A program made the position numbers and the translations under genes. DNA of 64,000 nt from QNZT01 sp964573205 (GTDB lineage: Bacteria; Campylobacterota; Campylobacteria; Campylobacterales; QNZT01), in assembly GCA_964573205.1 (NCBI GenBank), contig CAZNIT010000041.1, forward strand, positions 104,619-168,618, read 5' to 3'. This document shows positions 60,000-64,000 of this stretch, piece by piece. Under the pieces are notes generated by a model. That model did not search any database, was not told where the DNA came from, and saw nothing but the letters and a program-made list of their open reading frames with translations. Every line of letters starts with the position of its first letter. The stretch's first letter is position 1.

Positions 60000-60347
60000 T
60001 TATGATTCCTTAGGTTCAATGGCGGTTCTAGCGGCCGGATATGCGAGCAATCTCTCTTTTGAAATCTCTTTGCCCGTTTTTTCATCAAATCCATATAGAC
60101 CTTCAACGATCTTTTTCAAAGCATCATCAACATCTTTCAACTCTTGTTTAAGCGACTTAAGAACACCGAGATCTCGATCATTTTCAATCTTCAACTCAGC
60201 CATATCTTCGACATCGTCGATCTCATCTTCAGCTGCGATAATGTTAATATCGTTTTCAATAACCCCAATCTCTTTTTCGAGTCGTTCTTTCTCTTTTATA
60301 AGTAAATCTTTAAAAAAATTTAAATCCAAATCATCTCTTTTTTGCAT
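60000..60347 (-). CDS. DksA/TraR-like protein lacking the zinc-finger cysteines
   Basis: 115 aa. A long coiled-coil (about 10-85) carries DEIDDVEDMAE in the region of the DksA tip. The C-terminal finger keeps the framework YGFDEKTGKEISKERLLAYPAA but has no cysteine where C4-type relatives have four. It can still bind RNA polymerase in principle. Compare the C4 protein at 8.1 kb. Confidence 0.8.
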   Translation of the reverse strand: MQKRDDLDLNFFKDLLIKEKERLEKEIGVIENDINIIAAEDEIDDVEDMAELKIENDRDLGVLKSLKQELKDVDDALKKIVEGLYGFDEKTGKEISKERLLAYPAARTAIEPKES

Positions 60348-60410
60348 AATATCTTCCTTATAATTTTTTATTTAGCGTCTAAAGCTCAAAATAATATATT
60401 CGCATCCAAA

Positions 60411-61349
60411 TCACTCGAACAAAGGCGTCTTATTCGCGATATGCCATGCCTTCATCCCCTCCCACGCTTCCGCGGCCGACTCCGCGAACCAAAACAGTTC
60501 TTTATCCTCAGGATCAATGACCCCCTCTATCTCGAGCATATCGAAATCTATAAGTTTTTCCCAATACTCTCTTCCTATAAAGATAACCGGCACGGGCGCT
60601 ATTTTTCTAGTTTGTATGAGGGTCAGAGTTTCGAACAACTCATCCAAAGTACCGTAACCGCCCGGACAGATTACCAAACCGCAGGCTCTTTTTAAAAAAT
60701 GCATCTTACGAATCGCAAAGTAGTAAAATTGAAAACATAGTTCAGGGGTAATGTATGGATTTGGAAACTGTTCATGGGGAAGAGTTATGTTAAGCCCTAT
60801 CGTTTTAGCTCCGACATCAAATGCACCTCTATTTGCCGCTTCCATGATACCGGGACCCCCGCCTGTCATAATCGCTACATGATTATCGTCTCTCCCTTTT
60901 GAAGCTTTGCCCACTAACTGACCGAACTCTCTGGCAATTTCATAATATTTCGATTTCTCTAAAATCCTCTCCGCAATTTTTAACTCTTTTAGAAGAGATT
61001 GCGACTGCGGCTCTTTTTGCAAAGCCCTTTGCGCTTTTTGCAATCTCTTCATAGCCGTTTTTCTCTCCACTATTCTAGTGGAACCAAATACGACGATAGT
61101 CCTCTTTATTTTATGTTCTCTTAATATAAGTTCGGGTTTTATATAGTCTAGTTCCAAACGAATCGGCAGGGTATCTTCACTAAAGAGAAAATCACGATCC
61201 TCTTCCGCCAAAATATAACTGGGACTCCTCTTGATAGCCGCTATGCGTTTAAGGGCTTCGGGATCTTCGGTTTTGGGTTTTGGATGTTCCCAAGGAAGCT
61301 TACTTTTTCTTTTTGTCTTATTCGGCGGTTTTACAAAATTTTTTTTCAT
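60411..61349 (-). CDS. LOG-family protein (TIGR00730-like)
   Basis: 312 aa. The nucleotide-binding motifs TGGGPGIMEAANRGA and PGGYGTLDELFE identify the LOG/lysine-decarboxylase-like family, whose members release cytokinin-type bases or hydrolyse nucleotide monophosphates. An N-terminal extension of about 80 residues is rich in Lys and Pro. Its ATG overlaps the end of the next gene upstream by 4 bases. Confidence 0.88.
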   Translation of the reverse strand: MKKNFVKPPNKTKRKSKLPWEHPKPKTEDPEALKRIAAIKRSPSYILAEEDRDFLFSEDTLPIRLELDYIKPELILREHKIKRTIVVFGSTRIVERKTAMKRLQKAQRALQKEPQSQSLLKELKIAERILEKSKYYEIAREFGQLVGKASKGRDDNHVAIMTGGGPGIMEAANRGAFDVGAKTIGLNITLPHEQFPNPYITPELCFQFYYFAIRKMHFLKRACGLVICPGGYGTLDELFETLTLIQTRKIAPVPVIFIGREYWEKLIDFDMLEIEGVIDPEDKELFWFAESAAEAWEGMKAWHIANKTPLFE

Positions 61350-63865
61350 CCGTTTTCAATCCAATTTTTTAATTTATGCATATAATACCTTTTTATCTCT
61401 TTTCCTCTTTCATGATCTTTCGCCTGTACATACATATGGACAAGATCACTATGATCATCAGGAATCATCAACACCCACTCATGCGGCTCAAAAGTAATCT
61501 TTATACCGTCAAGATGAGATACTTTAAACTCTTTACCCTCCTGCATAAAGAGTCTCATCACTTTTCCCTTGACAGTCGAAGGGCACGATAAAGAGAGAGA
61601 TTTATAATAAAAATCCTCGATAAACTCAAGAAGTTCGGAAAATCTCACTTTGTGCAATGCCATAAATTCTAAAATCTTCAAACTCGCATAAATCGCATCA
61701 CTATGATACCCGAACTCGCTAAACGCATAATGAGCATCCACATCGGCTATGAGATCGAATTTTTTAAGATAATCCGTCTTTTTTCCCATCAGCCGTCCTC
61801 TGGTTATCACAAGATCGGTAAATTTCTCATCCATAATATCCGGAGCCCAAGCCGGCAGAAAAATCTCATAAATTTTACTATCATGAAGATGCAGCATATA
61901 TAAAAGAGCCATCAATACCCTCTCACGGCTAACGATCTCTCCTCTATCATCTATGATATCAAGCCTTTGCCCGTTAGGATAGAGCATAATCCCGACGGTC
62001 AGATTAAGAGCGCTTACTATGTTTGAGAGCTCTTTTTTACCTATCTCCTGATTTGTAGCGGTTATTTTAGATAACTTTTTTGCGCTAACATAATCATTTA
62101 TCATGATATTGTTTATTCCTAGAGTATCCAAAAGCGTCGGATATATATCGCTAACCATCCCATGAAGCATATTTGCGGCGATTTTAAAATCGCTACCCGC
62201 AAAAACCTCTTTTCCTATAAGTCTTCTGACATCTTTTTTATATGAGAGCTTCATATCCTCAGGCGATCGCACTTTTCCTACACGCCCCGGATTCACACGC
62301 CGAAACTGCTCTCTAAAAAAGATCCTCTCTATATTTTTAGCAAGATTCGTATCGATCAGCATACCTTCATGAGTAAAAAAAACTATCTCCGTCATATTCA
62401 TATGGCTAACGGAGTGGCGAATATGAATACCCGCGGCTATTTCATCGTTTTTAAATAGCTCATGACGCATCACATTGCTGGGAACGGCCTGAATATCTAC
62501 ACAGTTTATTCCCGTTGAAAGTAAACCTCCCAAAATAAACCTCTTGAGCATGCGAGATGAGGGGTGATAATCTCTTGAAACATAAACCGTCGATCCCTCT
62601 TGCAAAATCGTTCCAAACGCCTCTGCAATCTTTACGGCCATCTCCCCGGTCAACTCCACATTCGCCGAACCGATCACTTTACCTTTATGAAAAAGCGTAC
62701 TTTTATACTGTTCTCCCCAGACGATATTACTGCTTACGATCGCTTTTTTCTCTATCGTTTTATGCGGCCAAATCGTTATATCTTTTATAACTTTCACTCT
62801 ATCTCCGATTTGGCAAAACTCGGCTACGACACTTCCCTCATAAAAGTGACACTTCTTGCCTATGGCGGTATCGTTGCAAATAACGCTATTTTTCAGACGA
62901 CTTCCCTCTCCTAAAGTAACATTTTTCCAAAGTATCGAATCTACAACCTCACATCCGGTTTCAATTTCGCATTCTTGATCTATGACGCAATTTTGAAGTA
63001 ACACATTATCAGATATAACCGTATTTTTACCGATTATGACGGTTCCTTTTAAAGTGACGGATTGCGGCAATTTTACGCTTTTGTCTATGCAAATTTTTAC
63101 TTTATCTTCTTTTTTGCATTTTTGACCGATATTATAAGAGATCTTCCCCTCAAAAATATCTTTATGAACTTCCCTGTAACTAACGGGATTTCCCACATCA
63201 CGCCAATATCCTTTTATATCATATCCCCATAAATCGATCTTCTCTTGCATCAACTTTGGAAAAAGATCTTTAGAAAAATCATATGATTCATTTTGTGGAA
63301 TATACTCCAAGATTTCAGGCTCGATCAAATATATTCCGGTATTGATCGTATCGCTAAAGACCTCTCCCCAACCCGGTTTTTCCAAAAAACGCTCGATTTT
63401 CCCGTCTTTATCGGTAATGACCACTCCAAATTGTAAAGGATCCTCCACGGATGTCAGAGTAATAGTGAGTTTTGATTTTTTACTTCGATGAAAATCTATA
63501 ATCTTTTTAAAATCAAAATCGGTTACCAAATCACCGCTTACGATCATAAAAGCGGTATCGAGATATTCTCTGGCATACCCGACCGCACCTGCTGTTCCAT
63601 AGTCGTCATCAGGAAGCGAGTAAGTTATCTTCACACCGAATTTACTACCGTCTTTAAAATAATCCCTTATAACTTCCGGTTTAAAATAAAGAAGAATGAC
63701 GATCTCATCTATACCGCATAGTTTTAATTTGTTGATGATATGTTCCATCATAGGAATATTGACAATCGGCAACATAGGTTTGGGAACGGAATTCGTAAGC
63801 GGCTGGATTCTGGTTCCGAATCCGCCGGCCATCAAGACGGCTTTAATTTTTTGAGGTGTGTTCAT
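61346..63865 (-). CDS. Nucleotidyltransferase / phosphohexomutase fusion (GDP-mannose type)
   Basis: 839 aa. N-terminal sugar-phosphate nucleotidyltransferase (about 8-240, MAGGFGTRIQPLTNSVPKPMLP, VSGDLVTDFD), left-handed helix repeats (about 250-380, SVTLKGTVIIGKNTVISDNVLLQ-like hexapeptides), then a phosphomannomutase/phosphoglucomutase domain (about 385-835). The mutase phosphoserine loop is not the usual TASHNP: the matching place reads GIHIRHSVSHMN. Similar fusions in cyanobacteria are annotated mannose-1-phosphate guanylyltransferase/phosphomannomutase. Whether the mutase is active is open. Confidence 0.85.
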   Translation of the reverse strand: MNTPQKIKAVLMAGGFGTRIQPLTNSVPKPMLPIVNIPMMEHIINKLKLCGIDEIVILLYFKPEVIRDYFKDGSKFGVKITYSLPDDDYGTAGAVGYAREYLDTAFMIVSGDLVTDFDFKKIIDFHRSKKSKLTITLTSVEDPLQFGVVITDKDGKIERFLEKPGWGEVFSDTINTGIYLIEPEILEYIPQNESYDFSKDLFPKLMQEKIDLWGYDIKGYWRDVGNPVSYREVHKDIFEGKISYNIGQKCKKEDKVKICIDKSVKLPQSVTLKGTVIIGKNTVISDNVLLQNCVIDQECEIETGCEVVDSILWKNVTLGEGSRLKNSVICNDTAIGKKCHFYEGSVVAEFCQIGDRVKVIKDITIWPHKTIEKKAIVSSNIVWGEQYKSTLFHKGKVIGSANVELTGEMAVKIAEAFGTILQEGSTVYVSRDYHPSSRMLKRFILGGLLSTGINCVDIQAVPSNVMRHELFKNDEIAAGIHIRHSVSHMNMTEIVFFTHEGMLIDTNLAKNIERIFFREQFRRVNPGRVGKVRSPEDMKLSYKKDVRRLIGKEVFAGSDFKIAANMLHGMVSDIYPTLLDTLGINNIMINDYVSAKKLSKITATNQEIGKKELSNIVSALNLTVGIMLYPNGQRLDIIDDRGEIVSRERVLMALLYMLHLHDSKIYEIFLPAWAPDIMDEKFTDLVITRGRLMGKKTDYLKKFDLIADVDAHYAFSEFGYHSDAIYASLKILEFMALHKVRFSELLEFIEDFYYKSLSLSCPSTVKGKVMRLFMQEGKEFKVSHLDGIKITFEPHEWVLMIPDDHSDLVHMYVQAKDHERGKEIKRYYMHKLKNWIENG

Positions 63866-63922
63866 AAGCTTCCTTTCTATTCTATTTCAATTCACACTCC
63901 TATAAACAGCCTTCACATTCTC

Positions 63923-64000
63923 CTAAACGAAAACTCCTTCAAGCTGAAGCAGAGAATTTTCACTGCCAAAAGGATTATGAAGTTTCGGTGCATTGGGATC
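63923..64000 (-). CDS. Possible 3' end of a gene extending beyond the window
   Basis: Minus-strand frame open from the window edge through 25 codons to a TAG, reading DPNAPKLHNPFGSENSLLQL and five more residues. The composition looks coding, but it is too short to identify. The gap 63866-63922 holds nothing else visible. Confidence 0.4.
   Translation of the reverse strand, partial: DPNAPKLHNPFGSENSLLQLEGVFV

Noticed and set aside
1..64000. CRISPR arrays, tRNA or rRNA genes
   Set aside because: Intergenic gaps are all under about 240 bases and none shows spaced repeats, a cloverleaf or rRNA-like sequence.

Overview
The window reads as the chromosome of an AT-rich member of the Campylobacterota (former Epsilonproteobacteria), probably a marine chemolithotroph. 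The evidence is lineage-typical gene content and order: hemA-proS-fxsA-hemC, a DUF2018 gene, the short RecO, the dksA/rlmH/thiE-like/accD run, and the modA-TOBE-modB-modC cluster. Genes are tightly packed, often with ATGA-type overlaps. I see no tRNA, rRNA, CRISPR, insertion sequence or prophage. The genus cannot be fixed from the sequence alone.

Layout. 0-17 kb (minus): tetrapyrrole genes (hemA, hemC), proS, a periplasmic thiol oxidoreductase, a polyprenyl diphosphate synthase, dus, dksA, rlmH, thiE-like, accD, an inositol-monophosphatase-family gene without a normal start codon, gltD and gltB. 17-24 kb: recO (+), then fabH-plsX-rpmF-yceD-ndk (minus), a 2[4Fe-4S] ferredoxin, metK, a 2-Cys peroxiredoxin (+), rplU without rpmA, ridA, and a small outer-membrane barrel (+). 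24.8-33.2 kb (minus): a carbohydrate operon.

The carbohydrate operon (dapE, pgi, HAD phosphatase, glycerate kinase, GT81-like synthase, GH13 phosphorylase, galU) looks like a self-contained glucosylglycerate cycle. GalU makes UDP-glucose. A GpgS-like enzyme joins it to 3-phosphoglycerate, and a GpgP-like phosphatase releases glucosylglycerate. A GH13_18 phosphorylase can split this again to glucose-1-phosphate and glycerate, and glycerate kinase returns the glycerate to glycolysis. pgm at 50.6 kb and pgi link the sugar phosphates.

33.4-37 kb (+): AmrS radical SAM and AmrB/Memo genes followed by an unrecognised predicted helical-barrel protein and a protein-isoaspartate methyltransferase. 37-40.3 kb (minus): molybdate ABC transporter with endonuclease III embedded between modB and modC. 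40.5-44.2 kb (+): a secreted App1-type phosphatase and a large lipoprotein with a very tyrosine-rich insert. 44.3-50.5 kb (minus): three paralogous lipoproteins built from lamin-tail, chitobiase-C-like and (in two of them) CotH-kinase domains. This is the most accessory-looking part of the window.

50.6-57 kb (minus): pgm, exonuclease III, a tandem universal stress protein, PPK2, an APC permease and an EI24-type membrane protein. 57-58.4 kb (+): a helical protein and a Crp/Fnr regulator. 58.4-64 kb (minus): a split permease pair, YaiI/YqxD, YwbE, a cysteine-less DksA-like protein, a LOG-family protein and a nucleotidyltransferase/phosphohexomutase fusion.
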